In this document: in pieces, positions 46,757-58,071 of the stretch
How the letters are laid out: each line of letters begins with the position of its first letter
Numbering within the stretch: the stretch's first letter is position 1
Assembly: GCA_023653785.1 (NCBI GenBank)
Contig: JAMKCH010084887.1
Span: 37,882-101,881, forward strand
Length of the DNA: 64,000 nucleotides
Reading direction: 5' to 3'
Source: Ophioderma brevispina
Lineage: Eukaryota; Echinodermata; Ophiuroidea; Amphilepidida; Ophiodermatidae
Notes under the pieces: generated by a model
Told to the model about the DNA's origin: nothing
Databases searched by the model: none
Seen by the model: the letters and a program-made list of their open reading frames with translations, nothing else
Program-made: the position numbers and the translations under genes

Positions 46757-47673
46757 ATGGCATCAGAGAAGAAAATAGTTTTGAAAGTTACTGATGAACA
46801 GTTAGAAATGCTACAGGGCTTCTATACAGCATGTGGTTGGGACTTTAATCCAGCATCTTCATCAGGACCAGAAAATAATGAGAGCGTTGCTGAAATCAGT
46901 ACAGGTATGTTGGATTGTATATTGTTTCAATTACATACGAATCCAATCACTTCTATGTATGCATCCAATCACTTCTGTTTTTATATACAAGTTTACATAT
47001 TCTCATAAGTAAACATATGTGACCATACAAGTTCATATTATCTAAACATGTTGATACAGAGAATTAACTAAGGCATGACACAAACAATGCCATGGATCAA
47101 AATAAACTAATGGGAATTCAAAGTGATCGAACAATTATATTTGAATTCCCGACAAGTTAGGCCTATTTGAATTGTAGGCCTATTCTGCCAGTAAAACACA
47201 CAAAATTGTTTACACATTTTGTGATTTAATTTTCTTTAATTTTGGAGTAATGAGTGCAGAATCCAGCGTGACAAAATGGGCAACCATCCAAAGGCACAGG
47301 ACAAGGAGTTGATGAAACTGCTGATGATAGCTCCAATGAAGAGGAAGAAACTCTTGAAGGCACATGTCTTGAATGTTACCTATCCCCGTGTTGCACATCT
47401 TTTGACCATGCATTTGTTGGATCTGGGCAGCCTGCTAGCAAATGGAATCCCGGCTTGAGAAAAGGGCGCTACAGGAAGTATTGGAACGTTATTCACAATT
47501 TAGGTGGTTGGAAAAAGCCCGGCTATGTATCCAAGAAAAGGCGATTGGCTCATGATGATGGAGAAAGTGTATGGCACCGAAGAGAAATAATGCCTAAGTG
47601 TGTTTTAAATCAACTGCGTACTCTTTATCCTAATCCTATTGGTGTACCATACATAGGACACACCTGGCAATAA
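46757..47673 (+). CDS. Small two-exon gene, Cys-containing, next to transposase
   Basis: Exon 1 (46757-46904) encodes about 49 residues starting MASEKKIVLKVTDEQLEMLQ and stops at a good donor, ACAG|GTATGT. Exon 2 resumes in frame at 47300 after GGCACAG (a second in-frame acceptor lies 6 bp upstream) and ends at TAA 47671-47673. It carries an acidic linker (DETADDSSNEEEETLEG), a CLECYLSPCC cluster, a basic aromatic segment (RKGRYRKYWNVIHNLGGW) and a tail with HRREIMPKCVLNQLRTLYP and GVPYIGHTW. The joined product is about 174 residues. The pattern resembles small proteins I recall from other invertebrate and fish genomes, without an assigned function. No stop or frameshift is needed. Its divergent position beside the transposase suggests a second gene of the same element; a zinc-binding role is inferred from the Cys pattern only. 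Confidence 0.6.
46905..47299 (+). other. Predicted intron of the small Cys-containing gene
   Basis: 395 bp, GTATGT at the start and GGCACAG at the end. The 5' site is strong; the 3' site lacks a good pyrimidine tract, though joining here keeps the frame. TAGGCCTA occurs twice near 47160-47185. Confidence 0.5.
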
Positions 47674-48229
47674 CTTGGTAGAAGTCTGCTGCTTTTTGGA
47701 GAAAGATATAACTGGATTTCAAACAGACATTGAGAGCAACATAGGAAAATCAATATGAACAAACATAAATCAGGGCAGGTATTATGTTTGTGAAAGCAAC
47801 ATTAAAACAAATGTAGCAATCACGGCTCAGGTCTTCCTACTCTGTTGTGTTATTTTGTGTCTGAATCTTACTGGTACAAAACAAGTAATGTGTCAAGTAG
47901 TATTTTTTAAGAATTTGGTTTATGTGATACAATCAAGGTAGGCAAAAATTGATTTTGAAGCACTGACAAAATAATTTTCAATTTTCTTGTGAAGTTTATA
48001 AACCCAATTCATCCCCAAGAAATCAGCGTGATGGTCTTTTTCCCCTAAAAGGTATTAAAATGGATATTGAATATAATGTCAACACTTATTGTACTTCTAT
48101 GTGTTTCATTTTTTCAGTAACATGTTAATCAGAAAAAATGTAAAAATATAAATAGAACTCACAAGGCACACATCCTTACATTACTGAAAAACAATTACCA
48201 GTTGCAGTGTATGTGTGTGTGTACAGTAA
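47674..48229. other. No supported gene; other end of transposon not found
   Basis: AT-rich sequence downstream of the small gene. The expected second terminus (complement of GGCACTGGCACATTTTC plus TTAA) is not present before the next MITE, so the element is probably truncated here. Confidence 0.5.
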
Positions 48230-48695
48230 TTGTCAAGGAAACTACCCCTGCGAAAGAGAATGCTCAAAAAATAAGCGATTTTGTAATTAAAATTGGGATC
48301 CCAGATTGTACTTAACGGCAGAGCTGGAAATGCTAAGTTTATGTCCGTCCATGATGAAATAGTTCCACCTCAAGAAAATGACCTCTAACTTATCTTTTCT
48401 GAACCAATAAAACAACTAATGGGTGAGCGTAGACACGTACATGGCGCTATTTCCCAGCTATTTCACATTGGAAGGCCGTTTCCAACAGCCGTTGAATTAT
48501 TACTGGAGATCTCCGATGTTAATTATTCTAATTACAAAATTCATTCGTTTGCAACACTAAGAAATTTTCGAGCTTAACAATTTTTCGAGCTTTTCGAGCT
48601 TCACAGGTATAGTTTACTATCCAGTTACCAATGCAACCGTGTAAAAATCTTTGGGAAAATTGGTGGCGCTCTTCCAAAAATGTGCTATTATTGCT
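48230..48695. mobile_element. MITE with TGTAAAGCAATATT-type ends, copy 2 (left end lost)
   Basis: Aligns with 32752-33320 from CCTGCGAAAGAGAATG onwards, through GGCAGAGCTGGAAATGCTA, GACACGTACATGGCGCTA and GTTACCAATGCA to the right end GTGGCGCTCTTCCAAAAATG and ATTATTGCT, followed by TTAA (48696-48699). The left terminus is missing. The central palindrome is degraded (GGAGATCTCCGATGTT). Confidence 0.8.
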
Positions 48696-48839
48696 TTAAG
48701 ACCTGGGGGGGGGGCTGCGTGACTCATTATGGCTAGACTTAGTCACATGGCACAAAACACGTGACATTTGCAGTACGATGGTATTTTGCACTGTATGTCG
48801 GGAACGCATAACAATGTAATATATGGTTGCCAGTTCCCG

Positions 48840-49521
48840 CACTCTTAATTGAAATTTGTCAAATTTCCCGTGTCATTTATTTTTGACACTTTTTTTGTGT
48901 CAGAGTGACTAATTTATTGGTCGTTATGAGGTGGAAAAGTGTGAAACTTCTTTTTCCGAATCGGAAATAAATCGGGAATCTTTAACAAACTTTCCGAATC
49001 AATCAAACCGCAAGCGATGTGATTGGTTGTACACTGTTTATCGCAAACCTTGCGATCGTGATTGGCCACCTGACTGTATAATTGATCTGTGATCTAAGAC
49101 CGTGACCACCACGGTTAAAATGTTTGACAGGAAAAACTTATGGCACTTGTTAGTGCAAGCAATGCAGCTGCATTCTCAGGTTTTTGTGCACAACACGTAA
49201 ACTGTGTTCCATTCACTGTTTTGCATTGAGTAGTTCATGAATATAAAATGATACACACTTTCTCAAATTTGCATTGTGGTATATTTTCTTTTTGGTGTCA
49301 AATTTCCCGATTGATTTTGAACCTCCCATATGTGTTAAATTTGACACAGAAATCTATTTAATTTGACACGGAAATTATTCAGTTTTACACTGATGGCATG
49401 TTCATTTTGACTAGGATTTTGAGTGATTTCTAACACTTTTCTGTGTAATTCCATTTGATTAATTTTCCGTGTCAAATTTGACAACTTTTGTGTCAAATTT
49501 AACCAATCTAGAATAAGAGTG
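48840..49521. mobile_element. MITE with CACTCTTA ends and GTGTCAAATTT repeats
   Basis: Ends CACTCTTAATTG and, inward from the right, CACTCTTATTCTAG. Both are followed by several copies of TGTCAAATTT / AAATTTGACAC in mirrored arrangement (48858-48905, 49325-49500). Interior non-coding. No clear target duplication; superfamily unknown. Confidence 0.7.
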
Positions 49522-49669
49522 TGAGTTTAAAGTTTCTTTTATAACTATATTGACCCGAATCCGTGCTTACATAACATGTCAATACTTTACTTACAAAGAG
49601 TTATCTGCTATTGAAAAGAAATGCCACCTGGCTTTCCCATATTGACATAAATTGAAAGAGGACAAACAC

Positions 49670-50190
49670 TGGCGTACCGGGGGGGGGGGGCTTTGGGGGC
49701 TAAAGCCCCCCTCAAAGTTCTCAAGAAAAAAGAGGAAGGAAGAAAGAGGAAGGGAGAAAGAAAAAAGAGGAAAAGAGAAGGAGAAAAGAAGAAAGGAAGA
49801 AGAAAAAGAAGAGGAAAAGAGAAGAAGAAATTGCTTATAACATTAACTTCAAAATGCATAAGGCTTAGCAAGCGAACAAATGGATGATTTTATGGTACAT
49901 TTATTTGATTTTTTTCATGCAAATGCGGATCAAAAAGTGTCGGAAGAAGTACGCAAGGAAAGGCGTTTTCAGGTTTTTGAAAACCCTAAAACCTCAGGAT
50001 CTTCCGGGGGCTCTGCCCCATGGACCCCCGCCGGGCCTTTGCCCCTGGACCCAAACAGGGGCCCTAAGGCGGGCCCCTGGACCCCACCCATTAGTCGCTC
50101 CAATCGCTACGCTCGCTTCGCTCTCATGGTTCGAACATCTTTAGTCCAGCCCCCCTCAACAACATTTCCTGGGCACGCCTATGACAAAAG
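49670..50190. mobile_element. C/G-rich transposon remnant with polypurine core
   Basis: Starts ACTGGCGTACCGGGGGG and ends near TTTCCTGGGCACGCCTATG, a weak inverted match of the ACTGGCGTAC type. Contains a (GGAAAGAA)n polypurine tract (49722-49840) and a GC-rich block with GGACCCAAACAGGGGCCC and CGCTACGCTCGCTTCGCTC. The 118-codon frame at 49880-50236 follows this composition and is not supported as a gene. Confidence 0.4.
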
Positions 50191-50234
50191 AGTTGCCTGC
50201 TATTATGTTAACTTCGCGCGGTCTCCCGCTAGCT

Positions 50235-50610
50235 GAGTAAACGGGAACGATCACTGAAACAGGACCGGTCACTGAAACAGAAGCGATCACTGTTGAAGAG
50301 GTGACACCTCTTCAATGTCACCCAAAGACCACATTTTTGGAAAGTTTGCCACTGTCACCTAAAGACCCCTTGGGGGGGGGGGGGGGGGATTTTGAATATT
50401 TTCACCCAAAGACCCCTATTTTTTGGTGAATATTTGCAAAATTTTCTAAAAAGACCGCATGTTTTTGAAGAATTTGCATACAAATTTGTCACCCGAAAAA
50501 AAAAAACCTATTTTGGGGCATTTTGGCTGTCTCTCACCAAAATACCCCTATTTGTTTGAGTCCTCTTTCACCGAATGCCCGGGTTTGGAAGCGCCAGCCT
50601 TACAGTGTAA
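50235..50610. repeat. Degenerate TCACCCAAAGACCCC repeat with G-run
   Basis: The word CACCCAAAGACC or CACCTAAAGACCCC recurs at roughly 50-70 bp spacing, alternating with TTTTGGTGAATATTTGC-like segments, and a 16-17-base G-run lies near 50371-50388. Two copies of GGTCACTGAAACAG precede it. Probably an old tandem or transposon-derived repeat. Confidence 0.5.
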
Positions 50611-52116
50611 GGGTGTAAGTTACACCCATATCCATTTTATATGTGATCCTGTCCCCGGGTATACGGTACGTCGCGTAATTATTCCCTAGGAATGATATTA
50701 CAACACAATACCGAACGATACACCATGTCACAGTGTACATGTTTACAATCGTGAAACAACGATATAACTTGGCAACAGGGTAAGTTGAAATCGGCAACGC
50801 CAATTTCTGTTACACCACATGCGACACTTAAAAATGCTGCAAGCAAAATTTAAATGCCATTGAAACCTAGGGGTGTCCACCTCAAAACAAAACTGTCATC
50901 TCTATAGAACATAATTCTACATCAAATGGTGACATAATCTTTCGTGGACCCCTCTAGAATTTTTGTAAAAATGGTTCAAATGCAGCAAATTGCGCATTTT
51001 TGCAATACGATGATCAAACTAGAATAGTCTAATAGATTATATGAGTTCCCATGCATCCCCTTTAAAACTAAATTCTAACATAATTTTTAGAACAACTGCA
51101 CCAATGTTCAAGAATTCTGATGTTACCAAAATCAAATATTGTCCCAAGGCGTCCGTTTGGCGACCATCTTGGATTAAGAGGGACTAATCTTACAAAGTCG
51201 TTCAATTTAGTTGAAAAGTATCTCAAATGATTCGTCTCATCACAAAGAATCATAAAATATATAGTTTGGCATATCTGTGATATTCAGTTACAGATGGGAA
51301 AATGCGATAAAGGTCATTGAAATTTGATTGGTCATTGTACAGGGGGCCAAATTTTCAAAATGCTTCAATCTTGACAAATTGTCTCAAATTATTGGTGTGA
51401 ACATGTGTAATCTGGAAATGTACGGTTTCTACGATTTCGGATCTTCCTTTTTGGTTTATCGGTTAGGAAAGAGACGAGTTGTCCCTAATTCCCATGTAAA
51501 AACAATACAAATTTGATAAGAGGTAACTTTACACCGAATTTTACCACCTAACTAAACATCCTAGATAGTGCAAACTATACTTTTCTGGATTGCTCATGCT
51601 CATACCTACAATTTGATACCAATTTGTTCAAGATCCATGCAGTTTGAAAGTTAGGCCCTGTACAATGACGAATCAAAAGTGCAATGACCTTTTATCGCAT
51701 TGTCATCTCTGCGACTTAATATCACATTTTCTGATTCCTTGTGGTAACATCGAAATTTTTTAAGTAGATATCGTAGACATTCTAAAAATCATGTTAGGAT
51801 TTAGTTTTAAGGGAGAGTGGGTGCATGGGAACCCATGCAAACTGCTAGACTAGAAGTACAAAAGAGTAATAGCTCTAGCTTGGGATTGGGTCAGCATTCA
51901 AACTTTTCAATCAACAAGGGTATCTGTAATAATTTCCAATTAAAATTAACTCCTCCATTAAAGGTCCTTCAACGGAAGGTAAATTATGTTGAACTGACTT
52001 AATTGTTTGCCCTCCAATTCATCCAAGTATGTGAAGAATACACCGCCATCAACATCAATTCATAGTGCATTTGCAATATTTGCACGAATCTAACGGATCT
52101 GCGGAAAATTAAACAC
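50611..52116. other. No supported gene
   Basis: AT-rich; open frames of 60-67 codons only, none with a recognised domain. Confidence 0.45.
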
Positions 52117-52120
52117 TTAA

Positions 52121-53550
52121 AGCGGCACTGGCACATTTTCAAAAAATATGAAATTTCTTCAAGTTTCTCTCAAATGATAATCTAGGCCATTGGAAGAATA
52201 GAGATACATTTTACACATAAAAATAACATACTCAAAAACAGGACGTTAATGAGAGATTAAAGACATCCAGGTAATTTGTAGGCTAACTTTTAAGTTTTCT
52301 ATAACTTTAATCAACAAATATGTACATTACATGAATATCATAGACTCGTACTCATTGATATTAAACCACAAAGGTCACAGACCGGTTAAACAGGGTGCAT
52401 GCTATCATTGGCCATACGAGTCATAACTACCAGAATTTCTCCTAGGAGAAATTCCAGCCAATGACAGCGCTCATTATAGATCTAATTTCTAAAAGATTAA
52501 ATCTGTTTGGATAAATTATCTCCCAGAAGAATTTTATAATTTCTCCTTTGTGAAATTTAATTTGAGCTAGGAGAAATTGCAGTTTCTCCTAGGATAAATA
52601 AAATTCTGGCCGCCCGGTCACAAGTGTTTAATTTATCCATGCAGAAATTAATCAATTTCTCCTATAGGAGAAATTCAGCCAAACGGAGCGCTGTCATTGG
52701 CTGGAATTTCTCCTAGGAGAAATTCAGCCAAATGGAGCGTTCTCATTGGCTGGAATTTCTCCTAGGAGAAATGAATTTCTCCTAGGAGAAATTTTGGCCC
52801 AAAGGAGCGCTATCATCGCTCCTTTTGGCTGTATTTCTCCTAGGAGAATTCATTTCTCCTAGGAAAATTTGAATTTCAATGAGTGCTCTCATTGGCTGGA
52901 ATTTCTCCTAGGAGAAATTAATTTCTCCTAGGAGAAATTAATTTCTCCTAGGAGAAATTCCAGCCAATGAGAGCGCTCCTTTTGGCTGTATTTCTCCTAG
53001 GAGAAATTAATTTCTCCTAGGAGAATTTGATTTCTCCTAGGTGAAATTGAATTTCTCCTCGCGGAAATTCGGGTAGTTATGACTCTTACGGCCACCTTAG
53101 GTATCGATTTTCTCCTAGGAGAAATTTGATTAACCATCTTAACACGGGAGTTGTGATTGGCTATTTATTTTGCCTACGAGAAATTAAGATTAAGAAGCGC
53201 TATTATTGGCTGGAATTTCTCATAGGTGAAATTAATTTCTCCTAGGAGAAATTAATTTCTCCTAGGAGAAATTCTGGTAGTTATGACTCGTATGGCCAAT
53301 GATAGCATGCCGTGGGAAACATGAATACGGCGTGCGTTTTCTTGTGTTAAACGCCATTTCCGTCGTCTGCTGAATTAATGTCGCCGGCGACATTAATTAT
53401 AAAATCGTTCTGTTTACCCATAAGGACGCTGATTTGGTCTTAATCATTTTAGGTGAGGGCTAATGTATATAAAAGCTTTACAACCATACAAAAATATCGA
53501 TTTTGTAAAATCTTGTGAGCGCACTATTTTTCAAATGTGCCAGTGTCTCT
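52121..53550 (+). mobile_element. GGCACATTT-family TTAA MITE, copy 2, split by a nested element
   Basis: TTAA at 52117-52120 and 53551-53554. Ends are AGCGGCACTGGCACATTTTC and, inward from the right, AGAGACACTGGCACATTTG. The body aligns with 53987-54503 except for the 902-bp insertion at 52403-53304. Without it and one copy of the duplication the element is about 522 bp. The palindrome TGTCGCCGGCGACA (near 53380-53393) is intact here. It is the best copy for defining both termini of the family. Confidence 0.92.
52403..53304. mobile_element. Palindrome-rich element: 51-bp perfect TIRs, TCTCCTAGGAGA repeats
   Basis: Both ends are the same 51 bp inverted, beginning TATCATTGGCCATACGAGTC and running into AATTTCTCCTAGGAGAAATT. 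GCATGC flanks both sides (52397-52402, 53305-53310) where the sister MITE has a single ACATAC, so a 6-bp target duplication is likely. The interior holds at least a dozen exact copies of the palindrome TCTCCTAGGAGA plus degenerate ones, interleaved with ATTGGCTG / CAGCCAAT and GAGCGCTC words. A degraded copy of the terminal sequence (GGTAGTTATGACTCTTACGG) sits internally at about 53070-53090, so the element may be two units joined. No coding sequence; superfamily unknown. Confidence 0.9.
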
Positions 53551-53554
53551 TTAA

Positions 53555-53982
53555 GTTTGGTCAAACTGCTAAGTAGCCTAAAATTTTAGTACGGGTTAAC
53601 ATCCCACCGAACAGAGGACGATAAATGATCCTGGATAAATCAATACCGACTTATTTTAGTACATTTTTAATTGTTAACTGATGAAAACAATGGAAACCAA
53701 CAGAGAAGGGAAATTCATGGGAGATACTTGTATTTGAAAGAGATTTTATTCAATTTTCGAGTTGAACGTGCTGCAACAATTTTAACAACCTTAGAATGTG
53801 GTAACGTGAAGCAAATTTACATAATAGCCTTTTTTTTCATAATGAGTCAACCGAATCAGGTGGAAATTGGACAGGGTGAACGAAAACGTTTGCCATTTTG
53901 GAATACGCCAAAATTGAACAATTTTAGTAATATTAAATTGTCGCTGCACCTATTGGTTTACGCGCAGGTTTATTCCATCACG
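53555..53982. other. No supported gene
   Basis: Spacer between two copies of the same MITE family. The 146-codon frame at 53671-54111 runs from this spacer into the second MITE and has no recognised domain. Confidence 0.5.
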
Positions 53983-53986
53983 TTAA

Positions 53987-54503
53987 AGCGGCACTGGCAC
54001 ATTTTCACAAAATATGAAATTTCTTCAATTTGCTCTCAAATGATAGTCAAGGGCATTGGAAGAATAGAAATACATTTAACACATAAAAATAACATACTCA
54101 AAAACAGATAGGGACCTTAATAAGAGGTAAAAGACATCCAGGTAATTTGTAGGTTAACTTTTAAGTTTTCCATAACTTTAATCAACAAATACATGAACAT
54201 CATAGACTTGCACTCATTGATATTAAAACCACGAAGGTCACATATCACTCAAACAGGGTACATACCGTGGAAAACATGCATATGCCGTGCGCTTTCTTGT
54301 GTTTAACGCCGCTTCCGTTGTCTGCTGAATTAATGTCGCCGGCGACATTAATTATAAGATCGTTCTGTTTACCCATAAGGACACTGATTTGGTTCTAATC
54401 ATTTCAGGTGAGGACTAATGTATATAAAAGGTTTACAACCATGCAAAAATATCCATTTTGAAAAGTCTTGAGGGCGCACTATTTTTCAAATGTGCCAGTG
54501 TTC
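53987..54503 (+). mobile_element. GGCACATTT-family TTAA MITE, copy 3
   Basis: TTAA at 53983-53986, then AGCGGCACTGGCACATTTTC. The body is collinear with 52121-53550 and carries the palindrome TGTCGCCGGCGACA (near 54335-54348). The right end is AAATGTGCCAGTGTT, after which the expected CTCTTTAA is changed to CCGATTCA, so the terminal bases and right TTAA are lost. At the site of the nested insertion in copy 2 this copy reads GGTACATACCGTGG, serving as the empty site. Confidence 0.9.
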
Positions 54504-57020
54504 CGATTCATGTATATTGTGTTCTCTACTTGATATGAGAGCCTGGCACTTGCCGTGGGAAACAAACTTGCGGTTTTGATGGTAGACGAAATATTGTATG
54601 TTGCAAAGCCCTATTCAATACTGTGCTATAATGCTGATAGTTAACCACTAAAACGGCGGTTTTTTGTATATATCTTGGGAATGAAATGGATTTGAGGGCT
54701 CAAATTTCAGGACGACAATGAGAAAAATACGGGCTTTCATCTGATATCAAAATCGATACTACTTCAGGATAAATCAGGGGGTCCCAAAGACGATCGGAAC
54801 ATGCACCTTTGATGCATAACGGAATAAGACGTGAACAAATGGGTGCAGTGAACACTTTTGGTTTCGTATCGTTTCGCGAAGTAAATTAAAGAAGATAATT
54901 TGTTCTGGGATACGCGTATGCAATTTCATCTCTGGGATTCGTCTTTTCGGGAAAGGAAAGGAAAGAGTGGAGATTTCTAGTTGCCTTCAATTTCCGCATA
55001 ATTACCCAGAGGTGGAAGATAATTATGGATCAGTCATGCAATTATCGCACTTTTTAGATTTCTCATTAAAATCTTTTGTGCTGCACTTGCCTGATAGCGA
55101 CGTGGTGATTTGTTTTACTATTCAAGAGTTGTTTTGTTAGTATCCTTTCAATTGGAAAAAAAGGCGATTGGTGGAAATCGATAGATAGAACGTGTGAGAA
55201 TTACATTTATACTTTATAAACTCGTAAAGTTATCCCACTGTATTGATCAAAACTAGAAATATCTACTTTATTTCGTACTACCGAATTAGCCTCTAATGGC
55301 CTATAACAGTATGTCCTGTAAATACCCTAATAATATTGCACCATTTAGCAAATAACTTTAAGCACTTTCGTCAAATTGTAACGTCTCGTGTATAAGTACT
55401 GTGAAAACCAATTTAATTATGGTGTTATAGTGGCACCACAAAAACAGACGATTGTAGTTACGAAAGCAGGAGCGCTTAGCACAATGAGTTTGAACGGACC
55501 GAGGTTTCTGTTGATTTCTGGACTAAAAGTTAGGGCTACCATGAAAACGAAAAATGCCATCTTTTTAAAAAACTGAACAAACCTCTTTTAGTATGTAGTT
55601 ACATTAAGGTTTAATCAGGGGAGGGCGGCAAGACATCCTTAATTTTAGGACGTCGCCATGATTGGTTTAACACGTAAAAAGTGAGATCTTGACGAAAAAT
55701 TCTGCAGTTTTTATACTGTTCTCAGGGAATATTTTTCTTATTCCAAATCCATTGGAGTAGGGTTGAAGAATAACTTCACGTAAGGGTAATTTCTTGATTT
55801 TTTTTTGTATGAACACACGGGACGAGACGAGGGTAGTATGTGTGTCATGAAAACACCCATGAACGACCAACATTAAAGCACCTAAAAGAGTTAGTGGTTT
55901 GCACTCCGTAGGTGGGTGAGTTGCTATGTTGAATGAGCTTGGCCGCCACTGCATGGTTAATAAAAAACTAGAAAAAATCAAAAGAAATAAAATAAAAAAA
56001 TTAAGGGAAAGAACGTCATTTGCATATAAAAAGCGGCCCATGTTGGATTTTCAGAGGACCTTGGTTACGATTTTTGTTTCATACGATATGTAATGACCGT
56101 AATATTTATTTTTAATATTAATATAAAATATACAAACATAAAAGTGCGTAACAGAGGTGAAGTTTTAATTTGGGATATAAAATGGGGATATTAAGTTCAC
56201 CGTGGATTGCTTACATAACGTCTACAATGTCTCGTTGATGAAAAACTATTGTAGAAAGGATGAGATTTGGACTGAGCGCCTTTCCGATACAACCTCATGA
56301 TCAAGATTACAATATACATAGATAGACCGCAAACCCGTTTACAATGCAGACGAGGATGGTGAGTTTTTCCGTCTCCCTTGATTGGATTGCCAAACACAGA
56401 ATACACCTGGTGAAAGTTAAGACTTTTATTGGTATTAATTATATTTCACCCTACCCCCTGATAAAGACATTTACTGCTTTAATATATTTACTATAAGAAA
56501 GACTTATGAGTACATTATGCCCATATTAATAAAGGACGTATCCTAGTAGTAATAATGGCACCATAAAAAGCCTCTTACTACTACAGTATTAATGATTCAA
56601 TAATAACTACTTGAATAGTCATTAATAAATTTGGAACCATGATTGAATTTTTACCTAGAAATATTTCAAAAATGAGGGACTTTCACTCGTAGTAATATAG
56701 AATGGCGAAGCGTAAACCTAGTAAAAAGTATTTTGAGATGGTAAGTCATCTTGACAACACGAAAGGATAATTAATGGTGTTGAAACGAGAGATTTGGGGC
56801 TCCATATATTGTGTCATAGATAGGACCCCCAATAGATTGATTACCTTGTCTTTGGTTTAACAGATAGAAATGCCTTGAATGAAAAACAAAGCGAGGTTGT
56901 CATGTGCTTAATTTCCAATATAAAACCATGTAGGCGGAAGTTCGTATTTGACTCACTATACGGAAATTAGAATTCACAATTTTTTACCAAAGAACTTATT
57001 TTGCCGGTTAATCTTTCACA
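54504..57020. other. No supported gene
   Basis: AT-rich sequence. The 124-codon minus frame at 55667-56041 contains a hydrophobic stretch of Phe/Leu/Ile codons but no recognised domain, and base composition explains it. Confidence 0.45.
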
Positions 57021-58071
57021 CACTGTAAAATGTTCCTAATTTTACCGACTTTACCTTTAAATTACGGTAAAACCACAATTATTCAATAATCTTCACACTT
57101 TATTATTTACCCGATCACCTAAATGAAACATTCATAGAATTCTGAATATGAAAAACATGTCATAAATATAACTATACCTAAACATACAATTAACATTTGG
57201 AAGCAGAAAAATGTAAATAAACAGGGCTAAAAACTAATACTACACATTTTGATAACAAAAGGGTAGTATTTATCGCTCTGACAGTTAGCTATTTTCCGTG
57301 ATATTACGTTCTTTTTGTAACTACATGTTTTACATGTAGAATATGACTATAAATAGTTTTACCTATAAAATGTGTAACTAACATCGTAAGTCAGTTCATT
57401 TAAAAAAGGACAAATCTTATTTTCCATATCATTTTTAAATAGTGTAAAAACTCTTTTCCGCCTTGTTGTAGTATATTAGTCTTTAATTTGGACAAAAAAA
57501 AGTAGTACACACACACATTGTAGCATTTACTATCCAGTAAAGTAATGTGTGTAGGGGATAAAGGTTATGCTGGTGCGAATCTATGTAAGGTACATGTAGT
57601 AGTTTATTCATATGATGATTAAGTAAATTGGTGACATATTAGAATGTGTACATTACATATAAACAAAGTGTTCGATAAATGGTTTAAATTCTTTATTTTT
57701 CACGTTTTCCCTTTGTTTATTGCCTTTTTTTTCAAAATTGTTGTGCCTGAAATGAAACGATAAATTTTTTTACAACCACGTGGTAACGTAAATACAATGT
57801 TTGTATGATGCCTTAGCTCACAACGTGGGGGGGGGGGGGGGAAATTTGGTCAGAGGAATTGTAAGAACGTTTTAAGTCCTAATTGTTTAAACAAGTCAAA
57901 ATCCAACAAATAACGTTTGATCGAAAACTGAGATTTTTACGCCGTTATTTTAAGTTCCCCGAAATGGTTTAGTATTTTACGGCTCCAGTTCTTTTACGTT
58001 CTGCATGTCGTGACGTCCAGCTTTGCAGTTCAAAATGCCTGTTTTTTTTTACAGGTTATTTTTTAACAGTG
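57021..58071. mobile_element. Possible element with CACTGTAAAA / CACTGTTAAAA ends
   Basis: The left end is CACTGTAAAATGTTCC, followed by TTTTACCG-TTTACC-TTACGGTAAAA words; the right end read inward is CACTGTTAAAAAATAACC. The match is short and the interior is mostly unstructured, with a G-run at 57827-57842. The same CACTGTTAAAAAA terminus occurs at 6771. Superfamily uncertain. Confidence 0.35.

Noticed and set aside
50600..50803. Minus-strand 67-codon frame and other 60-80 codon frames throughout
   Set aside because: At this AT content such lengths are expected by chance; none shows a domain, splice sites or a homologous copy.
52403..53304. CRISPR-like array of palindromic repeats
   Set aside because: Spacing is irregular, the unit is a 12-18 bp palindrome without unique spacers of fixed length, the setting is eukaryotic, and the block has transposon TIRs.
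53671..54111. 146-codon plus-strand frame
   Set aside because: It starts in spacer and runs across the left end of a MITE, so the frame is fortuitous.
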